Positions 32,170 to 44,984 of a DNA stretch of 64,000 nt are shown here, in pieces. The translations under genes were made by a program, and so were the position numbers. This DNA comes from Halocaridina rubra (taxonomy: Eukaryota > Arthropoda > Malacostraca > Decapoda > Atyidae): NCBI GenBank assembly GCA_037179515.1, contig JAXCGZ010000099.1, positions 71,001-135,000 of the forward strand. Direction: 5' to 3'. Positions within the stretch are counted from its first letter, which is position 1, and each line of letters begins with the position of its first letter. The notes beneath the pieces were generated by a model. The model was not told the origin of the DNA, did not search any database, and saw only the letters and a list, made by a program, of their open reading frames with translations.

Positions 32170-35100
32170 AAAGCCGACATCCCAGCCACCAACATCAACC
32201 CTCCAAGCTGCGGGGAAAACGTGGAGATCCAGGCTGTCAGAATACAACCTCTAAATCAAAACTTAACAATATACAACATATACAAGCATATAAACGGCCT
32301 CTTAGAGGGTGGAGAGCTCTTTGCAACCGCTGCTGGGGAGCCATCCTTCATAGGTGGCGATTTCAATGCCCATCATACAATTCTAAACTCAACAAGACCA
32401 AATAATGATGACGGTGAACATATTGCTCATCTTCTGGACGAATTCCCCAACATCCATCTTATAAACAGTGGGGTTCCAACACATGTACGAGGAGGAAGAC
32501 TAGACCTGTCCTTCATAACCTCCTCCCTCACTCCCCACACCGACTGGAGCATACATCCTCACCTCATGAGTGATCACTATGCCACTCAGACAGGCATCCA
32601 ACTGCCTAAACTTCCGCCTATTCCACCTCCTCCTCCGAAATGGAATCAAAACTTGGCAAACTGGACAAAATTTCAGCAATCATTAACACAGTGGCATGCA
32701 AACTACACTGCACCCGAAGACATCAACATTTTAGCACAAGATCTTATCTCCGCCTTCCACAAAGCAGCCGATGATGCCATACCAAAACACAAACCACCAA
32801 AAAGGGAATATAAAGATGCATGGTACTACTGTCAGGAAGTGAAAGAGGCCAAGCAAAGATTAAATAGGGTCAGGAAGCTATATAGGAAAAGACCCACAGA
32901 TGCTAATAGAGCAGTCCTTCGGGAGGTGGTCACAGACACCCACAAGACTGTCTCAAAAATCCGGACCGACAAATGGCTTGAATGGTGTGCCAACCTAAAC
33001 CAGCACACCAACCTCACAGAGCTATGGCAAATGCTCAGGAGGGTGTCCGGAAAAAAATCAACAAAAGTACCCACGCATCCAAAACCAATGGAGGAAGCAG
33101 AAAGACTTGCAGACACCTTTTCCAGCCGCTCAGCAACCCAACAACTTCCACCAAGCACAATTAGGATCCAAAATGACCTAAGGCTACAAAGATGGGACAT
33201 CATAAATCATGCCTGCGATCAAGAAGATGAGACAGACGCACCATTCACCTCTCAAGAACTCAGAAACACCAAACATAGAGGGAAAGACACAGCCCCTGGT
33301 GCAGACGGCATCACCTACACAATGATCAACAACATGGGCACTGCAGGTGAAGCCGCCTACCTCCATCTGACAAACAGCACTTACTTATTAAGGGTGTGGC
33401 CAAAAATCTGGAGTCAACAGAATATTCAGCCTATCCCAAAACCCAAAGACCCAACGAATCCACGACCTATATCACTACTAAGCTGTTTAGAAAAAACAGC
33501 AGAAAAAATGGTACTCAAAAGATTAAAATTCAAAATAGGCCCCTTACACCCTCACTTGTATGCCTACAGAGATAATGTAGGCACCACACAGTGCATTATG
33601 GATGTCCTCAGCTGCATAAACAACAAGGCCGCAGTTGTAGTCTTCTTAGACCTTGAGAAGGCTTTTGAACTGGCTAATCCAGCAGCCATCCTGAGCTCCC
33701 TAGCAAAAAAGGGAGATAAGGGACATCTACTAAGTTGGGTCTCAAACCATGTCAGAAACAGAGAGGCTAGAGTAAAATTCCAAAGGCATCTATCAACTTA
33801 CAAGAAATTAGAAAATGGTACCCCACAAGGAGGCATCCTCAGTCCACTGCTTTTCAATGTACTGATGGAGAACTTCTTACAACTTCAACTACCCCAAGGA
33901 GTAGACATCTTCATCTATGCCGACGATGTAGTCTTCATCAGCAGAGGAGGCAATAGATTAGCCAGTGCTCAAAAAGCAGTAGACCTATTCCATCAGAAAA
34001 ACAAGGAGCTGGGACTCAAGATCAACGGAAACAAAACAAAAGCTATGGCCGTAAAAACTCCAGTACCACTAGCCCCGATCACCCTAGCCAATGGAAACAT
34101 AGAGTGGGTGGATACATTCATGTATCTAGGAGTTTACATAGACAGGCATCTCACCTTCAAACCTCAGATCACATATTTCAGAGAAAGAGCTCACAGCAGA
34201 CTAACCCCTATGAGATATATGACATCTCTCCAAGAAGGAGCAGGTATTCAGGTCCTAAAGAAATTTTACACAGCCACTATTAGATCCCTGATTACCTACA
34301 GTGCCCCAACCCTAGCCAACCTCCATGCACAACAAATCTCCACTATTGAAGTGATCCAGAACAACGCCATGCGTTACATGCTGGGGGCTCCTATGTGGAC
34401 CAGGATATGCAACCTACAAATGGAAACGAATCTACCTCCTTTATATAGCTGGATAAACGTTTCCAACACCAACTCCATAACAAAGGCTCTGCTATCCGAA
34501 AGGAAATCCCACATGCAAAAAAGGCTGAAAGAGGCCCTCAACAAACATCCTGACCTCCCTATCCCAAACAGCTATGCCGGCCACCTTCTGAAAAGTATTC
34601 ACAAATGCAACATGGCATCTGAACTGGCAAGAATAAACTTAGACAAGCCCTGCACCAACTACAAGCCGCTAGTCCCATGGAGAGCACACCCTGCAAAATT
34701 CAACACCACTAGTCTTCCTGACAGTAAGAAAGCCTGTTCAAAGATACAACTGCATGAAGCAGCTCTAGCTGCTATCGCTGAAACCAACCAAGCAGAAGGC
34801 GTCTCCTACTACACAGATGGTACTGTCAATGCTGGTATCCCTGCAACTGGAGCGGCAGTCTACTCGGAAAATTTTACAGCTTCCTGGAGACTTTCAGACT
34901 CCTGCTCCACTCTGCAAACTGAGTTATTTGCCATCAAAATGGCTCTGCACAACTCAATTGAAAAAGGACAAGGACCTGTTGCCATACACACTGACTCACT
35001 CTCCTCTGTCCAAGCACTACAGCAGCAGAAATTCAAAGAAAACATCAGCCTAATCACCTCGGTCCAAACACTGCTAGTGCAACATCAAGAACAAAGAAGA

Positions 35101-35652
35101 CCGGTAACCATCAACTGGATACCCAGCCATATCAACATCCCTGGAAATGACAAGGCAGATCAACTTGCCAAGGATGCTGGCTTATGCCACAGCATACAGC
35201 ACTCTATACAACCCAGTCTACAACAATACAAATAAAAAACCAAGCAGGCACTACAGAGAACAAAGCAGGAAAACCACAACTACTGGGTCAACAAAAGCTC
35301 CTACTCTGCCACATGGTACAAGGAGGCAACAAAGCTTGAGCCCTCACCGGTATCCAAGTACACCCCAAGGAGTCTGGCTGTCACAATAGCTAGACTCAGG
35401 CTAGGCTACAAATGCTGCTGGGAAATTATTGAGAACCCCAGAAAAGAGTATGCACACTGTGGCAAGACAACGGATAAGGCCCTGCTGCATTACCTATTAG
35501 AATGTCTAAAGACAAACAGCCTAAGGAACGGATTAAACATGGAACCACAACACCCCAATGCGACAGTTCATGCAGCCAAAATTGTTAAGGAACTACTTGA
35601 CAACATAGACATACATCTCACCACCTTGGAAACTTTCAAACCACCAAGGTGA
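32170..35652 (+). pseudogene. LINE ORF2: endonuclease, reverse transcriptase, RNase H
   Basis: One frame runs to TGA 35650-35652, broken only by a nonsense TAA at 35233-35235. Counting codons from 32161: endonuclease GGDFNAHH near residue 67 and SDH near 138; RT with PGADGIT, NPRPISLLSCLEKTAE, VVVFLDLEKAFE, GTPQGGILSPLLFN and catalytic YADD at 586-589; RNase H with TDG (Asp 886), the QTELFAIKMAL Glu, TDS (Asp 945) and GNDKAD (Asp 1000). After the nonsense codon the frame continues with ARLRLGYKCCWE and a C-terminal HCG...H...C motif in which an expected first Cys is Tyr. The enzyme would nick and reverse-transcribe at the target. A GTG at 32161 is part of the target duplication, so no natural start survives. 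Confidence 0.92.
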
Positions 35653-35765
35653 TAAAACAACCCAAGAGGTATAACCTCTAACCTACGGGCCGTTCTTTGG
35701 ACAAGGGCCCGTGCCAACACAAGGTTGGCTTTAACCTCAAACAATAACAACAACAAACATTTAAT
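32170..35765 (+). mobile_element. RNase H-bearing LINE of the I group, inserted in the gypsy element
   Basis: 5'-truncated within the endonuclease domain and otherwise long and well preserved. The 9-bp direct repeat GTGCCTATA lies at 32161-32169 and 35766-35774, and the 3' tail is ACAATAACAACAACAAAC. Domain order endonuclease, reverse transcriptase, RNase H and C-terminal Cys/His region is that of the I superclade. Confidence 0.9.
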
Positions 35766-35774
35766 GTGCCTATA

Positions 35775-36715
35775 CCATATCATTCCTACTACCCCTACCA
35801 ACGGAGCTAACAAAGGGTGGGCACACAACGAATTAAAACTTCATGAACAACGACGACTGTTGTCCAGCATTAAAGGATCGAGCTTTTCCAGCAGATATGA
35901 CCGGCATAACGACAGCTAATGCATTTATCTTTTTTGTCTTCAGAATCGCCTTTGATACCGCTGTCAAACTCCAAAAGGGCACCACTATGAAATGACCTTC
36001 GCCAAAATGACAGAAGACCCCCATCTTCCAGCACAAATGAAGACGAAGAAACGGAAAAGTCCGAGGACCTTGTTCCAGAGAGTTAGGATTCGCAAAATTA
36101 GATACTTCAAACGATTGACTCGCTGGAAGGAAGTTCTTCAAGTCTTCCAGCGCCTTTGATCTCCTCACTGACTTAATCACCAGAACTAAATTCTTCAGAG
36201 ATAAACAACGTAGGACCAAAGAAAACTGACAGTGACATTGTACAAGTACAAATAATGGCTGTACCAGTATAATCTGATATAGGGATAGATTCTTTGTCAC
36301 CAACAAAAGGTGAGCCAGATTACACTCATATCCTCCTCTTCTTCGTCTACATCTTTTCCTAATTTTATGTGGGTCGATGTTTCTGGCCAGTTTTCTCCAC
36401 CTGTTTCTGTCCCATACCTCATCATTTGTACGAGTACAAATAATGGCTGTACCAGTATAATCTGATACATTTTCCATAAGAAACAATGATAATGGGCATA
36501 GATACGTTTCACAGTCATACATAGACACACTATGCCAAAGATATAGGATAAGTAAAAACATATTTTACAAGTACATAACAAAGCAGAAAGACCTGTAGCT
36601 ATTTTTATTGAAAAGATATTCAGAATTACTGTACAGCAAGCAAATTAACATACTCTATTATGCGATGGGCAACAGGCATACACTTGGACGTGCATGGTGG
36701 CGGTGAGCACGTAAC
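35775..36715. other. Unrecognised sequence within the gypsy element
   Basis: A 242-codon minus-strand frame (35833-36561) has no recognisable motif. A 41-bp direct repeat around AGTACAAATAATGGCTGTAC occurs at 36239-36279 and 36427-36468. Confidence 0.4.
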
Positions 36716-37162
36716 TTAAGCGGTAGAAGAGGAGGAGGATGCGGAAGAGCGAACTTCTATCTGCAAACGTTTTGCCACCTCCGTATCAGCTGATGCGCTC
36801 TCGCACGCTTCTTCCCTGACGATATTATATGGCAAGTTTGTTTGCTGTTTGTTCTTAATGCTCATCCATGTACTTAGCATTTTCTCCATTCTCTCCATAA
36901 TATCCAATCGAGAATATGAAGACTTAAGCGAAATTAAACTAACACCAGCTTTTGAACTTTTCTTTATTCTTTCCGCATTTTCACGGATAGTGCGCAGTGT
37001 ACATTCACTGTGTTGCATAGACAGTTTTATAGCTGCCTTACTCTCACCACACTCATAATGGGCCAACACTTGAAGTTTTCCTTCAAGATTTATTGCTTTT
37101 CTCGCTCTTTTGGGAGTAGAAGCACTTCGACAGTCTTTTTCTGGGGGTTTGCTGGCCATGAT
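36716..37162 (-). pseudogene. Tigger-like transposase N-terminal DNA-binding fragment
   Basis: From a minus-strand ATG near 37160: MASKPPEKDCRSASTPKRAR, then INLEGKLQVLAHYECGESKA and TLRTIRENAERIKKSSKAG, matching the CENP-B N-terminal helix-turn-helix of Tigger/Jerky proteins, followed by SYSRLDIMERMEKMLSTWM, the start of the second HTH. The frame ends in a Ser-rich tail at a stop near 36716 without any DDE catalytic part. Either a decayed insertion or a short DNA-binding-only derivative. Confidence 0.7.
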
Positions 37163-37554
37163 AGCACAGTATATAACCTGCAAAATAAAAAGCACTGGAA
37201 ATATAAACTTTAACACAAACACAGTTAGAACAAGCGATATATCCATGCTGGGTAAAGAGACACTGAAGCACATGGCAGCATGGCGGAAAAGTGCCTCCGA
37301 GGCAGTCAATTATTTACTAAAATGAAATTTTGTTTTCGAATTTTTTGCGCCGGTTGTTATTCGTGTATTTCACATTTTTATGCTATATTTTTTTTGGGTG
37401 TTATTCCAATTTCGCAGATTTTAAACACGCGTAAAAAGCAAACTGAGTGTATAAGCTAACTCCTCACACTACACCTGGTTTGTTACCTTCTGAGTTATTA
37501 CTTGGTCATCGGATACGTTCTGTTTTTTATTTACTAAGACCTGGAGAATCTATC
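37163..37554. other. Flank of the Tigger fragment, up to the pol remnant
   Basis: Likely 5' part of the Tigger element plus unrecognised sequence; no terminal inverted repeat was located with confidence. Confidence 0.35.
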
Positions 37555-37979
37555 CAACAGAGAGTGTTAAAGCAACAGCAGAACCAGCAGTGACTCATGA
37601 CCCTAAGTCTCCTGGATCATTGGAACTATCTTCAGATGATCCAGTCATGATACGTGATTATGCTCACAGAGCTAAGTGGACTTCCTGTACTGTTCAATCT
37701 AAAACAGGTCCTTAATATTATAAGGTATCTACAAAAGAAGGACAAGTGATGAAGCGTCATCAAGATCAGATTTGGAAAGGTGATCCACCTAGCCTTGAGA
37801 GAGCATCAAGTGCTCCTCCTAGTCCTGAGAAATTGGTGGTGGAACCTAGTAACCCTCCGGTACCCAAGTCTCCTGTAGTACGTAGATCTAGCAGAGTTTC
37901 ACGTGCTCCGGTACGTCTTGACTCGTACGGGAAGGGTGTAGTAACTTGGAAAGTAAGCAGGTTGTTTCTTCCCAGTTAA
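37555..37979 (+). pseudogene. Integrase C-terminal tail of gypsy pol
   Basis: Readable as HDPKSPGSLELSSDDPVMIR, RAKWTSCTVQSKTGP, a stop TAA at 37713-37715, then YYKVSTKEGQVMKRHQDQIW and RRSSRVSRAPVRLDSYG. This matches the GPY/F-type module and basic tail of Ty3/gypsy integrases. The tail frame runs past the polypurine tract into the 3' LTR. The catalytic core is missing. Confidence 0.82.
37929..37936 (+). promoter_or_regulatory. Polypurine tract
   Basis: GGGAAGGG immediately before the 3' LTR; primer for plus-strand synthesis in LTR elements. Confidence 0.7.
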
Positions 37980-38492
37980 TGTTTTAGTTTTCCTCTAATA
38001 ATAATAATAATAATGATAAAAATAATAATAATACTTTAGTTTGTTAATTTCTGGGTTTAAATGTGATTAACATTTTATATTATATATTCCTAAATAGATA
38101 AATACAGTATTGCACCTCGTTTACTATCTATTAAGAAATTGTAAGAAGGAGAAGTATGATTTCTTAGAACCTTGTGTTACACTTCCGGAGTTGGGTGCTT
38201 ACCTTTTGTGTTATTGGATTCCCCAGTCTTGAATATCTAATACATAAAAGGGAAGTTATTTCTCTGGTTTTGTTTAATAAGTCCTATTTATATTTACTAA
38301 TATTTACTTACCTTGGTGTCTAGGAATTTGTTATTTTGGTTTTCCTGGTAAATCTGTACCTTACCAATTCACCAGCACCTAACCATTTACTCTACGGTAC
38401 CATATGGTAATTTGGTAAGTTGGATATTTCTAAGCTAGGCTGGTTATGTATGAGATGTATATTTACATATATTGTCCCTTGGGGTTATAACA
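37937..38492 (+). repeat. 3' LTR
   Basis: 556 bp, TG...CA, uninterrupted and colinear with the 5' LTR. A short (AAT)n lies at 37999-38033. Confidence 0.88.
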
Positions 38493-38732
38493 GGGAGTTT
38501 GCGATTAGTAACTTTTTGTATTGCTTAGTGAATCATTGCTGACATCCACCTAGAGGCTATCTTGTTCTACTGCCCAAGGAGGTTCTTCTGGCATATTTTA
38601 TCTAGTAGAACCTTTAGGAGGGGACAAGAAAGAGAGGTTTGTCCCCTCCCTTGCACTATGTAATCCTTTAACCTCAACTGGCTCAGTTGAGGTTATGTAT
38701 CTTTAAATAATGGTATATAAAGTTTCTGTGCA

Positions 38733-39000
38733 TCATTTAGATATGTGGGTTCATGGGTGAAACAGTATCCTCTTGAACTCGGCCCATCAGCTTCTGTGTG
38801 AACAATATTTAGATATGCATTTCAATGAAGGAATATAATCCTCTCAAGTTCGGATCACTATTTAGTTCATTAGGTCATGTGGATGAACAGCGATTCATGA
38901 GCTCGGTTGGGTCATCAGATTTGGTTAATACACGATTTAGATATGTGGGTGTAATGCAGTAACAGCATCTCCTACAACTCAGGCCAACTGCTTCACTGAG
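38733..39000. repeat. Degenerate tandem repeat, about 70-bp unit, 3-4 copies
   Basis: TTTAGATATGTGGGTTCATG (near 38738), TTTAGATATGCATTTCAATG (near 38808), a weaker copy near 38870 and GATTTAGATATGTGGGTG (near 38935), each followed by a CTYRAACTCGG-like segment. Confidence 0.7.
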
Positions 39001-39216
39001 TACATTACAGTAGTGACCCCAACCCACAAATTTTTTTTGACCCCAACCCATGAATAAATTCCAACCCATGAACATGCAGGTATTGGCCAAGCCACCACAT
39101 GTCCCACTCAACCGCTCTCAGTTCTGCATTGGTGCCTGCGCTGTGTGGTTCGTTCTTGATCTGATTGTACTTCCTGCTTTATTTTCCATTGTTTTACTTT
39201 TCATATAGCCCTTATT

Positions 39217-39561
39217 ATGGCTCCTAAGAAAGTTAAAAGTGTTAGTGATATTGTCGTCAAACACCCTAGATGCATAGCAGTGGAAATGAAGGAAGAATGC
39301 ATTTCTAAACATGAAAATGGGATTCATGTGTCCGATCTCGCCACGCAGTATAATATGGCGAGATCGACCATCTGTACTATTTTAAAGAATAAAGAGATCT
39401 TAAAGGCAGCTGACGTGGCTAAGGGAGTAAATATATTAACGAAGAAAAGGTCACAAGTAATAGAAGAGGTAGAAAAATTATTATTGTTATGGATAAATGA
39501 AATGGAGAAATTTCTGCCTGGCCACAAACCAATGAAAGACAGGCTTACCCTTTTATTGTGA
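39217..39561 (+). pseudogene. Tigger transposase, CENP-B-like DNA-binding domain
   Basis: ATG 39217: MAPKKVKSVSDIVVKHPRCI, then CISKHENGIHVSDLATQYNM and ARSTICTILKNKE (helix-turn-helix), then KKRSQVIEEVEKLLLLWINE (second HTH). After WINEMEKFLPG an internal deletion joins it to the region before the catalytic core, and a stop follows at 39559-39561. Confidence 0.85.
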
Positions 39562-39573
39562 ACTAATGCTAGT

Positions 39574-40161
39574 GGGGGCTGTAAGATCAAGCCTCTTTTA
39601 GTTTACCACTCTGAAAATTCGCGTGTTTTTAAACGCAATAACGTATTGAAGGCTAGCCTCCCAGTAATGTGGAGGTCATATCCAAAGGCTTGGGTCACGC
39701 GGATTTTATTTCTTGAAGTGTTTGCACCAGCAGTGAAAAAATATCTTGAGGAAAATTATTTGCCCCTTAAGTGTCTGTTCATAATGGATAATGCTTCTGC
39801 CCATCCTCCAGATGTGGAAGATCTCACTATACATTACGACTTCATTAAAGTAAAATTTCTGCCTCCCAACCCCACTCCTATCTTCCAACCCATGGATCAG
39901 TAGGTAATTTCCAATTTTAAAAAGTTGCATACGAAGGGTCTTTTTGCCAGGTGTTTCTAGGTCACTAATGACACGGATTTGACCCTTCGTGATTTCTGGA
40001 AAGACCACTTTAATACCCTCTGCATTGGCCTCATTGAGAAAGCATGGAAGGAGGTCTCATATCACACATTGAACTCCGCCTGGAGGAAACTCTGGCCTGG
40101 TTGTGTGACTGATAGAGACTTCGAGGGCTTGAAGCAGGAGTTAGCTATCAAAATCGCGTGA
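39574..40161 (+). pseudogene. Tigger transposase, DDE core and C-terminal part
   Basis: CKIKPLLVYHSENSRVFK, LPVMWRSYPKAWVTR, LKCLFIMDNASAHP (second catalytic Asp region), KFLPPNPTPIFQPMDQ, a TAG at 39901-39903, FKKLHTKGLFARCF with another stop, then LRDFWKDHFNTL and LNSAWRKLWPGC. Order and spacing are those of Tigger transposases. Inactive. Confidence 0.88.
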
Positions 40162-40927
40162 AATTGTGGCCACAGGCAAAAGTTTGGGCTTGGAGGTCAG
40201 TGAGGAGGATGTGGAGGACCACAAACAAGAACTCCCCACTGAAGAATTGATCGAGTTGCAAGTGAACAGGAGAAGACTCTCCAAGAGGAGCAGTCATTGG
40301 AGGAGGGGGATGAGAGGGTAAAGTTATCCAGTGAAAAATTTAAAGAAATTTTTGTAAGTGGAATAATGTGCAGGTTTTTATTGAGAATCATCACCCAGAT
40401 ATAACTGTGGGCATTAGAGTAGTGAACATAGTAAATGACATGCAATGAATATTTTTAGAAAAATTTACTTGTGCCAGTAGGCAGGGAAGCAGCTTCCAAA
40501 AGAGAAAACCAGAAATACAGCCTGTATCGGAAGAGTTGCCTAACGTTTTTATGAAAGGGGACTCTCCTTCCAAAATTAGTCCTCCTCCTCCTCCACCACC
40601 ATCCACGTATGCCAGCAACAATCATCAACCAGGGTAAATACAGTACTGTTTCTTACCCATTTGTTAATAGTGGGAGTATGAGACAACTTTTTCTAGACGT
40701 TGGACATTGCTATTTTATACTGGGTATCAACTAGTGTATACGGTAAACCTGCATATGTACACGTTTTATTTTAGTAGAGTAGAATTCCTTTCTATTATTA
40801 ATGTAATTTTCATTTTACAGGTGTAATACATAGCATATTTCATTTTTATAGTCATTACAAAAACTTAAAAATGCATATCTATTGTGACTAGGAACAGATT
40901 ACTTGAAATAACATGCATTTCAATGGG

Positions 40928-41622
<695 letters not shown>

Positions 41623-41833
41623 TTTTAGATGGAATAAAGGAATAGTCTACCAATCACTTGGAGATCATAGTGGAATCATTTCATATGAAATATATGCCTT
41701 TGGTAAACGCACATTTGCCCAAGCGGGGTTTACAGCACTATTTGGGGTACTCTGCAAGAACTTTTAAGTACTTTTAAATAACTAAGATTCTTCAAACCAT
41801 GTAATTCTTACACACTTAAGAAACAGTATATAT

Positions 41834-42022
41834 GATTGGCTTTAAGTCACGGACTTCTTTTTCTACTAATGGCTATGACGATGCATGCTAAGAACATTAG
41901 GATTTGGCAAGTACGATTGTTACCCTGAGTAAATGCCCTTTTTAACCTCAGACTGTAGCAGAGAACAAACCCTCTACCTGACAAATCAGTCTCAAGCGTT
42001 ACAGCTCGATCACAGTGACCAC
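41834..42022 (-). mobile_element. SINE-A, strongly diverged copy
   Basis: GGCTTTAAGTCACGGACTTC, CCCTGAGTAAATGCCCTTTT, AACCTCAGACTGTAG and GATCACAGTGACCAC in reverse family order; no target duplication seen. Confidence 0.75.
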
Positions 42023-44984
42023 AAAAAGTATAAGTAAACATATGTATTATAAACCACTTTATTGCTCACTTGTGTCAAATACAACAAAATTCCCTGTCAC
42101 ACTGATTTATAATAATTATCATAATAGTAATTTATTCATGGAACACTTACTGACACATTTCTATCATTTTCCGTTACATCAGCAATTCCACTTATGCTGA
42201 GGATACTGGGTACTTGTCTGTGGGTATGTTCCAGCTGTTATTCCCAATGTGTTATCTCCTGTATAAAAATATGTGACCCACAAATATATCTCCTCTGGCC
42301 AAATATGACCAACTACTCTACTTCTTCGGGTCATACCTATCTGAAGCATTTTTCTGTTTAGAATTACTTTATTTCACATACATAAATGCTTTTACTTCTA
42401 GGTTAGCCACACACAAGAACTTAAGAATCACATAAAAATGGATACTCAAAAATAGGGGAGGTATATAGAACTCATCCTGTATTAATAATGATGATAATAA
42501 TAATAAATATTTCCAAGAGATTTTTTTACGGCAAAAGAGAAATAGGTACAAATATATGCATAATTATGGTTAGAACATTATACAGACAGCATCATATCTA
42601 TGGAAATAAAGACATCATTAACCATCATTACAGTTCTCTATACAGTTTCTCGTCTAAAAAATAATGATGAAACTTAACCTCATACGATACATTCCAATTC
42701 ATTACAAACACTAAAGGTTGATTACATTTTTTTCCATAACTGTAAAGGTATTCAATCTCATTCTAAGAATTTGTACATTATTCTACATTTCTGATATCAA
42801 TAGATAAATATTCTCTCACTGAATCACACTACAAACATTAACAGTCTACCAAATAGTAAAATGTCCAATATTTGTTTGTGAAAACGAAAATGTAAGGATA
42901 TTGATACTTTAAATAATAGATCCTTGCAAATTTACATTTGTTCTGTGATCAACATAATCTGCAGGGAGGCAAGTATAAGTAATCCAGACATCTAATAAAT
43001 AATACCTTCTATCATACCACGAAGATTAAGTTATTAAAAGCAAGTAACATCTGCACAATGAAAATATTGTCCAAGGCAATGTGTGTTGTTTCTGTGTTTA
43101 CCATACCCTGAGTGGTACCGGGGGCATACAGTACAGTACCCAAATTGCCCAAAGGGTATCAGCCTTTAAGGCCATGATATATAAAACTGATCCATCATCA
43201 TATAATAACATTATGTATGAGGTCATTATCCACCATGGAGTAGTACTTTTCTACATTATGGTAAGGAAAAATTATAACCCTTGACCGAAAGGTGATTGTG
43301 TGTACATCAATCACCATCATGAGATTGTCAGCTGCTCCAATATGGTTCTTACAAAAAGAGGAAGGCACATATGTGTCCCAAGACTATACAGCTTGCGGGC
43401 ATGTCATAAATAAAAAGAAAGATTTACTCACATTTGCAAAGGTGTTTGCATTTTATTTTCATATTATCTTTGTTAAGCAGATCTACTTAATTTACCCCCT
43501 AAGTTAAAAAATATTACCCATTACCAGAGAGTAGTGTAAAAAAAATTTTGCGAGAAACTATTTTTCCTTTTGTACTGGAGTATAATTTACATAATTTCAG
43601 AGACAGATCAGTAAAAAGACTGATAGAGATAGGGCCTGAAAAACCTCTTTGCAAATGTCAACAAATCTGTTCAAAGTAGGATTCTGATGGGGATATGTAC
43701 GATTGAGAGAAAAAAAAGTCTTATAAAACTGTCGCCACTCAACATGAAGCCATGCAGTGCGACACTGTATATTCGACTAGGAAAGTGTACAAACCCATGG
43801 AGAAGAGGCACTATATGGTGAATATACCCTGTGCTGTGATGTTATATGACCTTTACCTCTGCAGGGCCTATAATTTTAAAATGTCTCTTGAAAAATGAAA
43901 AGACGTGAGATTTTATGCAGACCTCTAGCAGAGACAAAGGTTTGATAACAACACTGGTGCCTTTGCTCACTGGAGCTTTCTCCAATGTGACACTTAACGA
44001 TCTAACAATGAAAATGTAAACTTTGGCAGTGGATAAAAGCTCCAATAACATCAACTCATTGCCGACAATTTCCTGTTTTATTTCTGACATAATATAGCTG
44101 TATTCCTCAATTACCCAGTAATGTACTTAAAAGTTAACACTACATTACGTGACAAGTTTCACAAGGCTAGAATGGTGGTAGGTTATCAAATGCACAAGTA
44201 CGCTAACAAAATGTCACCATTAAATAATAAGGAAATATATCATTAATATACGAAAGAATATTACAAAGTTTGTCTTTTACAAAACAGGGTAATATTAATG
44301 ATAGGGTTCACACTCTAATGTTACATTGCAAGATGGTGATATAATCAACAGTCTTCCTGCATGACAACAGATTAAAAAGGCAGGAAAGTTCCATTTTTCT
44401 CTCATTCTGAATACAACACTAGAAGGAGCTGAAAAAAAGCTAGATCTTGAGCAATGATCCTTTTGATATTTCAATCATGACAAAAACAACAAATTATTTT
44501 TTTGCAAATGCTTGTCATACACAGCTCATAATAATAAATTAATAATTAATCATATAACGGTACATTAGACTTATGGAGCTTTAAATGCAAAAATTCTCAG
44601 ACACTAATTATTTCTCAGAATGGATGTTATATTCAAAAGAGGCTCATCCCCTTGAGAAGAAATATTGCTCATTCTTAAGTTTACTGCTTTCATTTTAATT
44701 CCTAATATAGGATATCTGTAGTAAACCTCCTCACTCCACAATTATTTCAAAACAAATAAAATATCCGTGCTAATTAGAGCTGTAGTTTTAACTTGGCCAT
44801 CATGCACGTGCTGTACAGGTTACAGGAGAATTTTGTACACTTGTACAGTATATGATGTCTCTTACTTATCTTGTCATGGAAGAAATTTGACAACATAGTT
44901 CTATAGATTTCTAACTCAAAAGATATGTACACCATTAACTAAATTCCTTTATGAAAGTTCACCAAATGTCTGAGATTCACATCC
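42023..44984 (-). other. Probable long 3' UTR and downstream region of the phosphatase gene
   Basis: About 3 kb after the stop codon in the gene's direction with no transposons or microsatellites, unlike its surroundings. Minus-strand AATAAA signals exist at 42058-42063 and 42131-42136 near its far end. The extent of the UTR is an inference. Confidence 0.4.

Larger units (their letters stand above)
24305..38492 (+). mobile_element. Rebuilt Ty3/gypsy LTR retrotransposon (composite)
   Basis: Defined by matching ends: two LTRs starting TGTAGTAACTTGGAAAGTA and ending CCCTTGGGGTTATAACA, a tRNA-type primer-binding site just after the 5' LTR, and a GGGAAGGG polypurine tract just before the 3' LTR. 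Flanks GGGGG (24300-24304) and GGGAG (38493-38497) could be a 5-bp target duplication with one change. Inside lie a gag core amplified into about ten tandem units, a degraded gag zinc-knuckle region and the integrase C-terminal tail. Protease, reverse transcriptase, RNase H and the integrase core were not found. The 31.7-37.5 kb gap is filled by younger insertions. The element is defective. Confidence 0.88.
39130..40640 (+). mobile_element. Tigger (pogo) transposon relic
   Basis: Transposase remnants spread over 1.5 kb in order: N-terminal DNA-binding region, a gap, DDE core, C-terminal acidic region (EQEKTLQEEQSLEEGDER, then PLPNVFMKGDSPSK and a Pro run). Stops and shifts throughout. Terminal repeats not identified. 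Confidence 0.85.

Noticed and set aside
32832..33366. Minus-strand frames within the I-group LINE
   Set aside because: Shadows of the plus-strand ORF2.
35833..36561. 242-codon minus-strand open frame
   Set aside because: No motif, built partly on the local 41-bp duplication, and without splice context.
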